A stretch of 64,000 nt of DNA from Cheiracanthium punctorium (GCA_038373885.1 JAWZYV010012517.1:62001-126000); one strand, 5' to 3'. Numbered from the stretch's first letter, positions 32,253 through 44,339 are shown. Program-made: numbers and translations. The notes: a model not told the origin generated them from the sequence alone.

Positions 32253-32261
32253 AGATATAAT

Positions 32262-32528
32262 AGATATACAAAAAGTGTGAGGGAGAAATTCATGTATTGT
32301 ATTTGTCTACGGGCATTATAGCTTTTCTGCAAAAATTTGGCAGTTTAGCAATAATTTTGGTGGGTCCGACAAATTTCCTTGCATTGCCCACCTAAAGGTT
32401 TTTGCTCCTGCCAGGGGTTTATATCACCTACAGTATGTTCCAGCCACTTATAGCTCTTCAGATCTGCACACTTGATAATAAGAGCCTCGGTTTCCACTTT
32501 GCAAGTTAGGAAGGTTGGGGGGCAAAGC

Positions 32529-32566
<38 letters not shown>

Positions 32567-32715
32567 GCTATTTCTTTACTTACCTCTTATTTCCATGACA
32601 TTTTATCTCTAAATTTGCTAAAGTGAAAAAAAAAAAAAACAAAACTTTTGTAAAATCCTTTAAATGTTTTCTAAGTGAAAACGTAAGTTCGTTCGTAAGC
32701 ATTTGAAAATGGCAG
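32262..32715. other. No gene; A-run of about 33 nt
   Basis: An uninterrupted A run occupies about 32533-32565, with a second at about 32625-32638. No coding or structured signal was seen. Confidence 0.45.
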
Positions 32716-33430
32716 TGTAAACATCGTCATATCTTTAACGCCATAATAAAAAGTTTACATCTCTCGCCGATAGATGGCACGGTTCCTAATTTGCATAAAA
32801 TAAGAACTCTTTTTTTCCCTATGCAAATATCCATCGTAGTCCCGCACTAACTGGCAGATATAAAAAGGGCATCACAAGTTAAATTTTCAGTCTTCTCGGT
32901 CTGTCTCCCGAAAGTTCAGCCACTACTACTGTGATGTGTGTGTAATCAAAGATGTTGCTATGAACCGTATGGTTCAACCGATGTGATTCAAATAGTACCG
33001 GATCAGGCATCCGTGCTGCTTTATCCAGATGATTCAGTGTGATGTGTTTGTGAATCTGAATAGATTGCCGCTGGCGACTTGTCTTCTAGAAAGCTTGTTT
33101 TTATTTGTGCTACTAAGTGGATGCTGCTTAATGTATTGTGTCTTCATCATGTGCACTGTGTAAGCCTACCATAGTCATCTTGTTTTCAATAAACTACAGA
33201 AAAGGTACCTACTTTGTCTTCCTTGTTTAAACACATATTCAAACCAAAAAACTTCTACTGTGCAACTCAAGTTAAATGAGTTTCAACTCTTCCTAAAATT
33301 TACAAAATTTATCTTACAGATAAAAATCCAGTAACATTAAATTTCAGCCAATGACTTTCAATTTGTAATTTAACTTGTCTGTCGAATAGTTTAATTTATA
33401 ATATAATTAGTTTCTTTCATGGTTATGGGC
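32716..33430 (+). promoter_or_regulatory. Probable copia 5' LTR promoter region and primer-binding site
   Basis: A TATA box (GATATAAAAAGGG near 32860) precedes an initiator-like TTTTCAGTC about 30 nt later, and AATAAA lies near 33188. At 33421 the sequence GGTTATGGGCC matches the anticodon-arm complement of initiator tRNA-Met, the primer site known from copia-type elements. That would end the LTR at about 33418 (TTTCA). The LTR start is uncertain, and 32716 (TGTAAACATC) is only one candidate. No second LTR was found in the window. Confidence 0.5.
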
Positions 33431-33597
33431 CTCCTTGCCCAAGTTTAAATGTGTTTTGAATATGTTGAGTGTATTTATAATGTGTTTAGTTTTTAAAGTA
33501 TACAAACAGATTTTAAGTGCCATAAAATTATAAGAGGGCGGGCCTGTAGTGTTTTTAATCTTTTCTTGTAAATTGTGTTGTATCCCAACTTTTCAAA

Positions 33598-35088
33598 ATG
33601 GAAGCTTCAATTACCCAAATAGAAAAATTGTCTGCCGACAATTATGAGTCTTGGCAGGAAGACGTAAGGGTATTGTTGCTGGATAGGAATTGTTGGGAAA
33701 TAGTCAGTGGTGTAGAAAAAAGGCCCCCTGACACTGACGCTGAGGAACTAAGGGATTACAAGATTAGATACGGGCATGCTTATAGCACAATATTTTTGAA
33801 CATTTCAAATGAATACAAGCCTCTTATTTCTGGCACCTATGACCCCAAGGAAGTTTGGGAAAAATTAAATAAACACTTTAAACCTGAATCTAGAGCTCAT
33901 GCTATGAGACTCACAGATGACTTTTTTTCATGTAGATTGAATGAAGGGGAGGAAATAGGCTTATTTGCAGCCAGGTTGAGGATGATAGTTAAGCAATTAA
34001 AAGACGCTAATGCTCCCCCAGCTGACTGGTATCAATCATTTCAATTGCTAAGGTACTTACCCTCGAAGTATCAGGGAATTGTTCAAACAATTTACCACTG
34101 GCCTGACGAAACATTTAAGTTCGATTTAGTTTTAGCCAAACTTTTGGCTGAGGAGGCTAGACTAAAGCAAAGTGTAGGGGATCAAGCTACCGTCGCAATG
34201 TCTAGTCAAGTGAAACGTGTCCCACCTAAAAATAATGTAAAGAGAGACACTAGAAAGTGCTATAGGTGTGGTAGAATCGGACATTTAATTGCTAGTTGTA
34301 GGATCCCTCCCCCCAGTAATCGTAAAAGTAACAAACGACAACCTAAGAATCATATGATAGAAGCCCACACAAGCGAGGATTTAAATGATTCTTCATGGAT
34401 ATTTGATACAGGGGCTAGTGCTCATTTTTGTCAGGATAAAAAACTTTTTAAAAACTTTGAACCAATTAAAGGCCGGTCGATGTCGGTCGCCATAAACGGC
34501 ATTGATTGTTCCATAGATGGAAGGGGAACAGTAGAGTTAAAATTTCAAGGTGGTAAAATTTTAAAAACATTAAAAAACGTCCTCTATTCCTCTAAATTAA
34601 GGAGAAATCTCCTGTCAGGTCCTGCATTGGACACTGAAGGCATTACATTTAGAGGGGGAAATAACAAAGTAGAGGTATTTTCACGTAACCGACAAAAACT
34701 ATTTACAGCACACAAAAAACGTGGCCTGTACCATGTTTACCCCACAATAATAACTCATAAAAAGAAAGCAGAAGCTAATTTTTCTTCAAAAAGTGACAAT
34801 CAGAACTTAGAACTTTGGCATAGCCGTTTTTGTCATATTAATTGTAACGCTATAATTGAAACTAGTAAGGGAAAGGTATTTGGCCTACCCGTTTTTAAAT
34901 CTAAGTCGCATAAACCCTGTCATGTTTGTAAAATAGCAAAAACTAGAAGAAAGAGCTTTAAAAGTATTCCTAAGATTAGATCGAACAAACCCCTCCAACT
35001 TTTGCACATGGATGTTTGTGGACCTTTACCTAACCCATCCATATCGGGACATAAATTCTTTTTAACGATAACAGATGACTACTCATGA
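33598..35088 (+). pseudogene. copia-type gag-pol, truncated in integrase
   Basis: A 496-codon open frame. Gag (residues 1-205) has the copia words YESWQEDVRVLLLDRN, VWEKLNKHF and LLRYLPSKY. A single CCHC knuckle, CYRCGRIGHLIASC, lies near residue 220. The protease has FDTGASAHFC near 270. The integrase zinc domain follows (LWHSRFCHIN and CHVCKIAKTRR), then the core start LLHMDVCGPLPN with the first catalytic Asp. The frame stops right after TITDDYS, and no RT or RNase H follows. The frame is otherwise intact, which suggests recent truncation or internal deletion. This single-ORF gag-pol is typical for copia. Confidence 0.88.
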
Positions 35089-37733
35089 AAAACCACTGTT
35101 TAGTGATACATATATATCATTAAATGTCCTTAGACATGGATGCTCGTAATGGTTTAGAGTGCACTTTTAATCATAGCTGTGGACCCAGAGTCATATCTTT
35201 TTGAGTTGAAGCTAGAGTAGAAGTAGGACTTTTTGACCTCACATTCTGATTCTATGAAATGTTGTACAACATTATTGTATTTTAAATTATATTAACTGTC
35301 TGAGTACTCTATGAATTAACCTAAATTTTCTCCTAATTGGTCTTTTAAACACTATGAGTACTTTTAAATGTGCTCTTGCTTTTAAACCATTGATAAGTAA
35401 CATGTTGTTCACCCCATTGTATGTCATTCCCGCTAAATTACAGGACAGGATATATATTTTAAAAATATATTCTTTCGTTGCAATTTCGATTTTTTTGGTA
35501 TATTTATCAAATACGATTTAGTAATTGGAGTGAGAACGAAAGGTATGTCTTTATAAACTTTCAAATTGCATTAATGCAAATTTAAATTAAACACAGATTT
35601 AATGTAATTGTATGTAAATTAGCAGTATTTTAATTCACCAGTCAAAAGCTTTTGTGTCATAAATGTAAAATAAAATTTCCCATTGTATTACTTTTATTCA
35701 TAGAGCTACAAAATTTATAAGTCTTAATTGATATTTTAAAAAGAGATTTACGACTCGGGCGATAAGAAATTTCGGATTTTGTTTACTACGGAAACTTTTT
35801 AAAATGTATATTTAATTGTGTAATAATTTGACATGACAAAATATTTATAAAATTATTTTACAGTTAATATCTCTGGCATTCAAAATATGTATAAACCTAT
35901 GAATATTTAAACGCTTTAACTAAAAATTTTCATTTTAATTAGAAATATTTTAAACTGGTCGTATTTTATTTATTTATAAGTTAGTGTGTTATGCAAAGTA
36001 TTCTATGTCTTTAAAATTATTTTATCAAATCCTATGTCTTTAAAATTATTTTATAGTAATCCTTACTTGAAATCTTATAACTGTTGAGAAAGTAAAAAGA
36101 TATTTTTATAACTAAGTGGTTAATTAGATAATTTAACTTTTAAATTCTTCCGAATTAAATAAAAAATAGTACTTTTCTGTTTCTTAGATGGCAAATTTGA
36201 ATAAATTCTAAATATACTTTTTATTTATAAATAGATTCAATCGAACACAATATGCACGATTTAATCTTTAATTTTATAAAAATTTAGCAGTAAGATTTGT
36301 TTTTATTTTTATTTTTTTTGTAGTTTAAGAATTAGTCAAATACATAGTTTGTTTATTTGGTAACATATTTTATACATATAAAACGAGTGAGTATTTGCAC
36401 TATATAGAGAAATCTAACTGGATTAACCGGCCCTCTTTAGCTAAGAGTTCATAGCTATGCACACCAACAAGATTAACAGCTGCAAGGGAATTAGAATTTA
36501 TTACATTTTGCTTGGGGTAAAAAAAAAAGTTAATTTTAAAAAATTAAATAATAATAATAACCAGCTCCTCTGATAGACTTTCTCCATTCCAGTATGAAGA
36601 TGGCCGTGGATAGATCTAAAAACAGAATATAAGTTAAAGGAAACTGATTAATCTTGACTGACAATTTAATTTTTATATCGTTGTGGAAAAAATAACTAAC
36701 TTTTGTGAATTTTAATTCAGTTATTTTACTGCAAAGTAAATAAAAATTATGGTATACAGCGTCTATATCGTCTTCCGAAATTTTCCCTTTTATCCTGTAA
36801 AATAAGTAAATAAAATAAATACAATAAAAGTTTTATATTTGCGTGTAGATTTGTATGTTATATACAGTGGCGTATCGAAAGCCAACGCAACTTCCCTTAT
36901 TTTGAATCTTTATACAAATCGCTATTGAATCCGTGGATGGCACCAGCATTAATATAAACTAGTAAAATAAACTAATAGTATGTGTTCTAAACTGATTTTT
37001 GAGTTACAGAATTATATGTATCAGAATTCAACTCTAAAACTTTAAACAGATTAATATTATGTTTGTTATTCGCCTTATTAATTAAACTCTTTTTCGTTAA
37101 TGTTGAAATTTTAAAAGTGACACTTTCACTATGAATTATTAGTAAATGAGCTTATCGTTATTAGTAATGAGCTATGAATTATTAGTAAATGAGCTTATAT
37201 TAGTTATGAGCACTATGAATTATTAATAAATGAGCTTTATAAAATTATTCATCACGTTTGTGGAAACCTCGTTCAAAACTATCTTGGAGTATAACAAAAG
37301 TAAATTTTTATCAAGGTTAGTTTCGCTAAAAATAATTATTTTTTTGTGTGTCTTGGCAAATTATAAGCTGTCCGATTATATTTTTCTGACGATATTTTTT
37401 ATTTTATTTTATTTTAGATTTTAAAAGAAAGTGGTTAATTTTCTTCATGAGTGCTTGACTTTATAAAAAAATTTAATAGCGCATATATTTACGTTCTCTC
37501 TCGGAGATTTTTATAATTTATTATTATTATTAACTGAAGCTCCCAGGGGTACACTTCACAACAATTCTTTTCGAAATTGAGATACGGTGTCATCTTTTAG
37601 CTTTCAATAAGTACTATCACCACATGAATTATTATTGAAGTAGAATCATTTTCCAAACTACGGACAAATTCCAAACTACGGACAAAAAAACTTTTGCAAA
37701 ATGTCTGCAAAAATTGTAAGATGGTAAAGTTAT
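35089..37733. other. No gene; AT-rich with short tandem duplications
   Basis: Two stretches stand out. CTATGTCTTTAAAATTATTT is duplicated about 30 bp apart near 36005 and 36034. A unit CTATGAATTATTAGTAAATG followed by AGCTT occurs three times near 37131, 37172 and 37213. A direct repeat TTCCAAACTACGGACAAA occurs twice at about 37650-37688, just before the Mutator-like frame. No RNA gene or protein was recognised. Confidence 0.5.
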
Positions 37734-38944
37734 AAAAAAAAAGAAGTTTTAGATATTGCAAGAGCTGTGGTGCGTATAAAGCACAGCGATATAGATCCAT
37801 CTTTAAAAGAACAAGATGTTATCGATATTAGTGTGTCATATGATTGCACATGGCAGAAACGTGGACACACTTCATTGTATGGACTGGGCATCGTAATCGA
37901 CGTTTTAACAGGCCTTGTACTTGAGTTTGACATCATGTCAAAGTACTGTGCAGAATGACTGCAGTATCCCGAGACCTGAATGAAAATAGCGCTGAATACG
38001 CGTTTTGGTATGAGAGTCATAAATCACGGTGTGAAAAAAATCATGGCAGCTCATCGGGAAGTATGGAAGTGAGTGCTGCAGTGATATTATGGCGAAGATC
38101 AATCAGTGAGTGCAAAATGAGGTACACTACGTTACTTTCTGATGGCGATGCCAACATATTCCAAATGTTGCAGGAATTAAAAATTGATGGCTCCAGCATT
38201 ATAACTAAAGAAGAATGTATAAACCACATAGCGAAGCGACTGGGTACAGGATTAAGAAATAAAGTGAAAGAATGGCAAGGAAAAGGTATTTCTCTTGGCG
38301 GCAGGAAAACCGGAAGTCTTAAAGAAACGACTATTGTAAAACTCACAAATTTTTACTTGAAAGCAATCAAGAATAACATTCCATCTGTAGAAAGTATGAA
38401 GACGGCTGTATTTGCAAGTTTATTATACCATGCTTCGTCCACCGATACAAAACCGAAACACAGCAAATGTCCTGAAGGTGCGACATCCTGGTGTTTCTAT
38501 CAGCAGAGAGCATTAGCAACTAACACAAAACCAAACAGCCATAAACTAACAAAAATGCAAATTACAGAAGATGTATTGGCAAAAATATTGTCTGTGTACC
38601 AGAGGCTAGCCAGCGATGAACTGTTATCATGATGCATTTCTGGTAAAATACAGAATGCAGCAAATGAATCGCTGCATTGTGTCATATGGGAAAAACTGTT
38701 CTAAAGAGATATTTATGTCGAAAAAGAGGCTAGAATTCTCGGTGATAAATTCCATAAATGAATTTAATATTGGATGTTTAGGCACACTAGAACTAACAAC
38801 TAAAAACGCAGAATTATTCAGTGTAATGTAAGAAATACTAGTACATATAAACAAGTGAGAAATAGAAAGAAATATAATAAATCTGTTGCAAATCAAAAAC
38901 ATTCCAAAACTGAAGGAATCACTTACAGTTCTGGAATGTTTTAG
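37734..38944 (+). pseudogene. Mutator-like transposase, broken
   Basis: The order of words matches an arthropod Mutator-like transposase family: VSYDCTWQKRGHTSLYGLGI with the first acidic residue, KYCAE, then after a lost base near 37955 DLNENSAEYAFWYESHK, MEVSAAVILWRRSI, YTTLLSDGDANIF with the second Asp, EECINHIAKRLGTGLRNKVK, GGRKTGSLKETTIVKLT, CPEGATSWCFY and VYQRLASDELL. An in-frame TGA (38630-38632) and a further shift near 38700 interrupt the C-terminal part, which continues to a stop at 38942-38944. The N-terminal DNA-binding region and the termini were not identified. It is dead but well preserved. Confidence 0.78.
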
Positions 38945-39354
38945 ATAGCTGTATAGTAGTCATTTATAGAAATGTATTCTATTATGCTGAGTGTGGTAAG
39001 TACTACATAATAAAGTACATTGATATTGTTCTGGTACTTTTATGCTTTATTTTCAGTGGTGAAATAGTGTTGATTCTACAAAAAGAGAAGTTTAGAGTTG
39101 CTTTTCATGTATTATTGCAATTTTTTTAACTTTTTTTTTTTAACAACTTTATCGCACTTCGCAGCAACACCAATTTCACTTATTTGTTATTTACTGTTAT
39201 TTTTATTTTCATAATTGTATAATATAGGAATAAGTATTAGATATAGGCACTCATGTAAGTACTTTTGGGAATGGGCTCATCTCTGCTTTTCTAAAAAGTT
39301 AAGAGAACATACCATAAAATGTCGATTTTAGGTGGAACTACCTAATGTATGAGT

Positions 39355-39521
39355 AGGGATGGACGTGAGATGATTTTTTGCCAGACGAGACAGAGATTTA
39401 CAGCTTTTTTGCGAGACGAAACTCAAATTTTCAACATTATGATATAGGAATTTTGCGAGATGAGACAAAGCTTTTAGGCTGTTTTGCGAGATGCCCATTT
39501 TTCGATCTCGCGTCCATCCCT
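39355..39521. mobile_element. 167 bp MITE with a 10 bp TSD
   Basis: The left end AGGGATGGACGTGAGAT and the right end ATCTCGCGTCCATCCCT are inverted repeats with one mismatch. The same 10 bp, ATGTATGAGT, flanks both sides (39345-39354, 39522-39531). GCGAGA-type words recur inside. A 9-10 bp duplication suggests Mutator-type mobilisation. About 400 bp of AT-rich DNA without a gene separate it from the Mutator-like frame upstream. Confidence 0.82.
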
Positions 39522-40049
39522 ATGTATGAGTGTTTGGGACATTACATATTATTATATTAATAAATTTGAGATTCGACTAATAACACAAGCCTGAAACAAT
39601 TTCTTGTTTTAAAAATAATAGTTGTTTTTTATGTATTTTCGCATGCTTATTTCAAAAATATCAGTTTTTACATATAACGTACAGTTTTTTTGAAAAGTAA
39701 ATTTTTTAAATAAGTAAAAATTCAGACTTTTTTGCGATTTGGATAGGATAAATTAATAAAGTATGTATGTTTATTTGTTTAAATAAATTCTGAAAACCTC
39801 TTACTTCATTAAAATTAAATAATACATTTATATTGAATAAATACTTACAATTATATTTAAAGAAACCTTTTATTTTAAAATTCAAAACATAGATGGCAGT
39901 ACTGTTTTGCATTATTCTAAAAAAATTGTTCGTCAAAACAAAAGCAATCACATTTGCAGTTGTTCTACGGTTTATGTTTTAATTTTCCTGTATTTCTTTA
40001 TCGTTGAGCTGTGCCCTTTCTATTGTGTTTCTAACATAGAAGTAGTTCC

Positions 40050-40505
40050 AGGAGATGTTGTGAGAATGATCCAAATTCATTTTGCTACATTTGTGGCGAA
40101 TATATGTTAAAAAAATAACGAAATACGATCACTTCCTTTGTTAAGAAGGCCTACTTTTGGTACTTCGGAATGAAACTGGGTGACCAAGAAAAATATTGGG
40201 CGCCGCATTTCACCTGTCGTTCCTGCGTAGAAAAGTTCGCACATTGTGAAAATATTCCTTTCCCGACACGACCTGAGGCTTTTGACAATGCTAATATATC
40301 TGAAAGCGAAAGTGATGAAAAAGACTTTGATTTCACCGTGAAAAATGAAGTACCTGAAAAATTTAATCAAGCCGAATTAAATGACTTAATTCGTGATTTT
40401 TGTTTAACTGAAGAAAATGCAGAATTATTAGGCTCTCGGTTAAAAGAGAAAAAGAGAGCTCCTTACGCATTAATTTTATGCCTATTACTAAGAAATTACT
40501 GGTAG
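40050..40505 (+). pseudogene. Small Cys-rich protein of a recurrent arthropod family, broken
   Basis: After a pyrimidine-rich stretch ending AG, the frame reads DPNSFCYICGEY, a stop (about 40108), TSFVKKAYFWYFGMKLGDQE, HFTCRSCVEKF, then ENIPFPTRP, an acidic SESESDEKDFD, and NQAELNDLIRDFCLTEENAE. The C-x2-C ... C-x2-C layout with Y.YFG.K.GDQ..WAPH matches a small protein family seen repeatedly in aphid and spider gene sets, probably transposon-borne. The middle segment that usually follows the second C-x2-C seems missing. Function unknown. The 500 bp upstream are AT-rich without a gene. Confidence 0.5.
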
Positions 40506-41059
40506 TAATTAAAAATACTCTATAGAGTGAAGGTAAAGAGCCAATTTTGAATTTCTTAATATTTAGGTTCCTAAAATGACGAAAAAAGTGAAAAATAGCT
40601 GCAATTAAGAAAAATTTTGCAGATTTTTGTCATTTAAATATTTATTTTGAAAAAACAATACCTCATATAATTAAACGCATCTGTAAAATTGTTTATTACA
40701 TTCTTATTGGTAGTTTTTCATAAAAATTATAGAAAAATACAAAAAAATAATGCGCAGGGGGCATGTTTAAATTAACTATTTTTTAATGGAAAACCTCAAT
40801 CAAAAATATATAATTGCTGGACAGTATTCAAATTTGCAAATTAGCTTGTTTATCATGAATGACACATGTACACCTTTATGCGATAAATACAGCAAAGCCA
40901 ACTTTTAAAATACACAGTCCCCTTAAGAGCTATATATGAAATAGTAGAAAGTTTTCAGGAGAGGATTTGTATTCAAATAAAAGTGTTTTTATAGACTTGG
41001 AGGAAAATTTCCAATTATTCCCTTGTTAAAGTGATCAACAAAAATTAGTGTTGACAAAA

Positions 41060-41382
41060 GATTGATTACCGGTTCCGCGAAGTCATTTCTCTCGTCGTAA
41101 AGAAATGTAAATACTTACGATACGTTTAAATCTGCTTTGATTAACGAGTTTTCAGACACGGTCACATCAATAGAAATTCATTGGCAGCTTGAAAAAAGAA
41201 AAATGCACCCTAACGAAACATTTACTCAATATTTTAATTCCATGCGCGAATTGGCAAATAGATGCGATTGCGCTATTGATGAGTGTTCTGTTATTCAGTA
41301 CGTCATAAACGGCAATGAGGGTTCCGGTTCAGACAGTTATCCTTTATGGGACAACATCGTATTCCGAATTTAAAACAAAACT
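41060..41382 (+). pseudogene. gypsy-type gag, part 1
   Basis: The text TYDTFKSALINEFSDTVTS, IHWQLEKRKMHPNETFTQYF, MRELANR and IQYVINGN is the capsid-like region of a Ty3/gypsy gag. A frame change near 41345 leads to SYSEFKTKL, where the family A repeat interrupts it. Earlier stops show decay. The 500 bp before it (40506-41059) hold no recognisable gene. Confidence 0.7.
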
Positions 41383-44005
41383 AGCTTCTTACCCGTTCTC
41401 CGCACGGTAGGAGACGAATAGTTTCCTTACACATATAATTCGAATTAAACCCAGTGATAGGAATCTAATAGTGAAAAATTGCTGGAATTCTGACGAAAAG
41501 CTGACTCCATGAGTGGAAATTTGAGAGGATTGCAACATGATGACACAAAAACTACGTCATTGTCACTGGCGATCAGAAAAGTAAGAACTTTACGGTATGC
41601 AGACGAAACTTTTCTCTTTCGAAAAACGCCTTATTTCTACATCATTTAATTCTCATTTTTAGGTTTAATTTATAGCATTCATACATAACATATGAATAAC
41701 ATTACATGATGTTGAATACTATTTTATCTTATCTTGCATTTCGTAAAGCGTGGATAACATAATAAAGTCATCTGCAGTTATGTTGCAGATGACTTTATTA
41801 AATTTTACCCAAATTTAAAAAACCTACACGAAACAATCGATGCACGTTGTACATTCAGAAACCAAAAATGCTTCCTGTTTCCATGAAGATCGCGTTCATA
41901 AATGAAAACATTTGTGACGTAACTTAAGCGGAAAAGCTTATTACCCTTACTGAACTCTTAATACAGTAGCACACTTGTTACATAAAACTAACGTTGATCT
42001 CACTGCCAATTCACACTAAATAAATAACTAATTTCATATTTTATTTTTAACATAGATTAATTGCATAGTGTCAAATTCAATATTAAACAAAATCAGAAAT
42101 CGTTTCTAGAGCTCTTGGTCTTGTAACTGGAGTAACTGGAATATATATGAAAAAATAAATGGAACTTTAACATATAAGTAATTTATATGAACTATTCTAA
42201 GCACATCGGATCCTGTTATTCGGAAAGATTCCGCAAAAGCCGTGGGAAGAAAGAGCAATTAATTTCATATTATATTTTGTATTCCTTGCAAGCGCCTTTG
42301 TTATGTACATGATTGCAATATCATTCTCCTACACGATGCTTATCCTATAGTCTCTGGTGATTTATTTTGGATTTTCATTTCATATTCCTGACTTTTCATA
42401 CCTTCGAAATTTTGTTGCTTTGCCCATGTGAATAATCGATAATCATTTCGCATTACGGCTACCAATTAAAGAGTTTTCCATATATATTTTTTCCACGTTA
42501 ATGACATTAATCTGCCTTTTTCTAGTTTAAAAAAAAAACGCCTACAAAGTTTCATTGCTTCAATTTAGACACACAGAGGGTTTAGGCAAATACGCAACCG
42601 AAAAATTGCTTCCTTATGTCCGCCGAAGCAGCACATACGTTAGCGTGTAATGTGCTTCTCCGGATAATCTGACAGCAAAACAGAAGACAATGACTTGAAA
42701 AAGACGTCACACGCGAAGGAAATAAAATGAAAAATATGCAGAATTGCCTGAAAAAACTTCGATTATTTTTAATGCGCAAATATGTTAAAATTCTATTTGT
42801 TTCATATTTAATGCGTTTTCACTTTTTTGGGTCTTAAGAGCTGTAGAAATGAATGGCTTCACTTAATTATTAAATTGAACAACTTAAGTGGCAACAATGG
42901 ATTCCGTTGCTACGGAAACTGTAGCAATGTTAAAAATAGAATATGAAATGATTTATTTATGTTTACTTTGCTAGAACTGGCAATTTGGTGTAATTAACGT
43001 CGGCAGTCGATGGCAAATAGCCAAAATGAATCACACATTAAACTTGACAATAAATGCAATAATTTAAAGGCATTACCAGCAAGTCTTACTGGGTTTTAAA
43101 AATATTCTCATTCATCTCAAACAGCATTCGTATTTATGAAGACTTCCTATTTTATTACACCTTGTTTGGCAGGATTAAAAAATATTATCTATTCATACGC
43201 TCGTAACACCAACTCATTTCAATCGGGGCATAGAATTAGCAATACAAATGAAAAAGTTTAATTTTCTGAAATTTGGCAGGGTTTCCCAAATTTAAATCTA
43301 TTAACTTGATGAAAATCATTTAAAATCGCCTTAATAACTGTATTATTTCTGAACAGAAAATTAAAATTTCAGGCTAAATTCTAGTAAAACCTACACTTGT
43401 TTTTAAAAATACTATTTCTTTACGCTCTCAGTAAATTGCGCCAAGATTAAAACTGTGCAAACCACTAGAATCCACTTTCTCAAAAATCGGTATATAAGCC
43501 ATTTTTTTTCGCCAAATTATAAAGTTATACACTTTAGTCTCTGAAATTTACAAATCCTTTTTCTTTTGCGTATAAAAATATAGAATTCCTGCTCTGATTT
43601 CCCACGCAGACGATATTTTAATTAAAAAATAACCTAGCAAATATTCAAAACAGAAAAAAAGTATTATTCCTTTACTTTTAATGCAAGAGTGTAAATCATT
43701 TAATAAATTCGCCAAACATGGCAACCTCGATGCTTATTTCTGACATTTTCATTACAGGGGTTACACAATCGCAGAGTTGCGTAGAGCAAAAATTAGTGTG
43801 TTTACGGGTTTTTTTATCAATATCTCCTAAACTAATTCGAATTTCGAAATTTAAATTAGAGGAGGTTCTTTCTCGAAATTTTTCGAATAAGTGGATACCT
43901 AGTTCGAAACTTAACTCCCAGCCGTTTAGGAGGAGATGATGTTACACACACACACACACACACACAGACAGACAGACGTGCACAGATTTTAATAGTATAG
44001 ATTAG
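41383..44005 (+). repeat. Family A repeat, copy 4, inside gypsy gag
   Basis: It starts AGCTTCTTACCCGTTCTCCG CACGG and ends with a CA/GACA microsatellite (43943-43977) and TTTTAATAGTATAGATTAG. AAACT occurs at both outer junctions (41378-41382, 44006-44010), a possible 5 bp duplication. Its 5' part matches copy 1 and its 3' part (43240-43800) matches copy 2. A perfect 16 bp hairpin, arms AATAAAGTCATCTGCA (41761-41776) and its complement (41784-41799), lies near the 5' end. No open frame of note exists; length is 2.6 kb. Confidence 0.65.
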
Positions 44006-44230
44006 AAACTTTTGTTAATAACATGCGGGCGAATAGATCAAAGTCGTCGAGTTTTCGTCACTCACCTGACAGCTCAAACCGCGGTACAGAACAACCAAAC
44101 CAATAACGAAAACCCTCAAAATTTACTGTTTCTCATACAGCTAACACCCTGCAACGTTTCTTTAACTGCAATGACGTCAGACACAAATCTAATTGTGGCC
44201 TAATTGCTCTCGAGGCCCGAAGTGCCTAGC
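44006..44230 (+). pseudogene. gypsy-type gag, part 2 with a decayed zinc knuckle
   Basis: Directly after the repeat, the frame ETFVNNMRANRSKSSS continues gag and reaches FFNCNDVRHKSNC, a C-x2-C-x4-H-x4-C knuckle whose first Cys is lost. A stop follows at about 44208. Continuity with 41060-41382 across the repeat is the main evidence for the insertion model. Confidence 0.55.
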
Positions 44231-44339
44231 ATGCAATCTTTTTGGTCACAAGTAGACTGAATGTGTCCGAGCAATTCGAAACGATAGTTCTACCTCACCA
44301 GCAAAAGTAAATACTGTACATGAATTTCCTTCTGTAAAC

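Noticed and set aside
36300..37500. Hidden gene in the long AT-rich gap
   Set aside because: The only frame above 60 codons (37230-37424) is hydrophobic low-complexity text from AT-rich codons, with no homologous motif or splice context.
42582..42779. 65-codon minus frame in family A
   Set aside because: No motif, and the matching region of other copies is not open.
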